Part shown: positions 5,868 to 6,159 of the stretch, piece after piece
Numbering within the stretch: the first letter of the stretch is position 1
Layout of the letters: every line of letters starts with the position of its first letter
DNA from: C00003060 sp964502635
Lineage (GTDB): Bacteria > Desulfobacterota > Desulfobacteria > Desulfobacterales > C00003060
Assembly: GCA_964502635.1 (NCBI GenBank)
Contig: CAZCXI010000135.1
Location: forward strand, 1-6,159
Direction of reading: 5' to 3'
Length of the DNA stretch: 6,159 nt
Notes under the pieces: model-generated
The model's input: the letters and a program-made list of their open reading frames with translations, nothing else
Databases searched by the model: none
Told to the model about the DNA's origin: nothing
Made by a program: the position numbers and the translations under genes

Positions 5868-6045
5868 GTTTCCGATGTCCTTCGTCCGCTAGATCTAAGG
5901 ATGTGTCACATTACCATAAAGATTAATGCCCGCCATTTCAGATTGCCTATGTGAAAGAGCCCAACGCATTTCGTCGCTGGCAAAAACCATAGTACGACCC
6001 ACCGGTGTCGCTCTTCGAAATGCTTGTCAGGCTCAAATCAGTAGT
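5868..6045. other. Intergenic region upstream of the nucleotidyltransferase
   Basis: These 178 bases lie between the nucleotidyltransferase start and the third repeat copy. Any promoter for the nucleotidyltransferase/aminotransferase pair within the window should be here or in the repeat, but I find no convincing -35/-10 pair and no sigma-54 element. A 31-codon minus-strand frame (5895-5990, beginning MVFASDEMRW and ending in TAG) is open back to about 6024 without another start. It has no clear ribosome binding site and I do not recognise it, so I do not call it a gene. Confidence 0.4.
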
Positions 6046-6159
6046 GAGACCTTTGCACAACCTCGCCTCGTTCTTTGATATGAGGTTTTTGACCCACCTG
6101 AGAACTCGCTCACTAAATCGCAAAAACTCGGCCTAACGGCCTCAAACAGCTTGCGATTT
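6046..6159. repeat. MITE-like structured repeat, copy 3 (right end cut by window)
   Basis: It begins GAGACCTTTGCACAACC (6046-6062), one mismatch from the left terminus of copy 2. It continues with the same body as copy 1, including ATGAGGTTTTTGACCCA and AAATCGCAAA (6115-6124), which can pair with 6150-6159 with one mismatch. The right half is beyond the window. It has the same orientation as copies 1 and 2 and lies on the other side of the four-gene cassette. Confidence 0.85.

Noticed and set aside
5895..5990. 31-codon minus-strand frame upstream of the nucleotidyltransferase
   Set aside because: It has no clear ribosome binding site, no recognisable motif and is short enough to be chance; it is mentioned in the intergenic entry only.

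Overview
The window carries a compact exopolysaccharide or surface-polysaccharide cassette. All four genes I am confident of lie on the minus strand, so the biological order runs from the right end of the window to the left. The order is a sugar-phosphate nucleotidyltransferase (5160-5867), a DegT/DnrJ/EryC1-type PLP aminotransferase (about 3812-5167), a Wza-like outer-membrane polysaccharide export lipoprotein (about 2714-3442), and a Wzz/Wzc-like polysaccharide co-polymerase with a cytoplasmic P-loop domain (about 540-2696). This is a Gram-negative layout. The lipoprotein signal and two-membrane export pair require an outer membrane, and my best guess is a deltaproteobacterium-type (Desulfobacterota) environmental bacterium. 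That taxonomic guess is inference only, because no rRNA or other marker is present.

Layout from left to right: 1-410 holds two tandem copies of a structured, inverted-terminus (MITE-like) repeat. 411-539 is a short gap with at most one doubtful small ORF. 540-3442 is the co-polymerase/export gene pair with about 17 bp between the genes. 3443-3811 is an AT-rich intergenic region with a candidate sigma-54 promoter facing the export genes. 3812-5867 is the aminotransferase/nucleotidyltransferase pair, with overlapping ends and probable translational coupling. 5868-6045 is a short intergenic region. 6046-6159 is the start of a third repeat copy in the same orientation as the first two.

Likely joint role: the nucleotidyltransferase activates a sugar phosphate, and the aminotransferase makes an amino sugar on a nucleotide-linked keto-sugar. 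The co-polymerase and export lipoprotein would then control chain length and carry the finished polymer across the envelope. No glycosyltransferase, flippase or polymerase is in the window, so the locus must continue elsewhere.

Three things stand out. First, the aminotransferase has an in-frame insertion of about 57 codons made of two different heptanucleotide tandem repeats, just before its catalytic lysine. Gain or loss of a single 7-bp unit would shift the frame, so this could be a phase-variable switch. Second, the co-polymerase has a degenerate Walker A motif (Ala in place of the catalytic Lys), a changed Walker A' and Walker B, and no C-terminal tyrosine cluster, so it looks like a pseudokinase. 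Third, the structured repeats bracket the cassette and show paired base changes between their arms.
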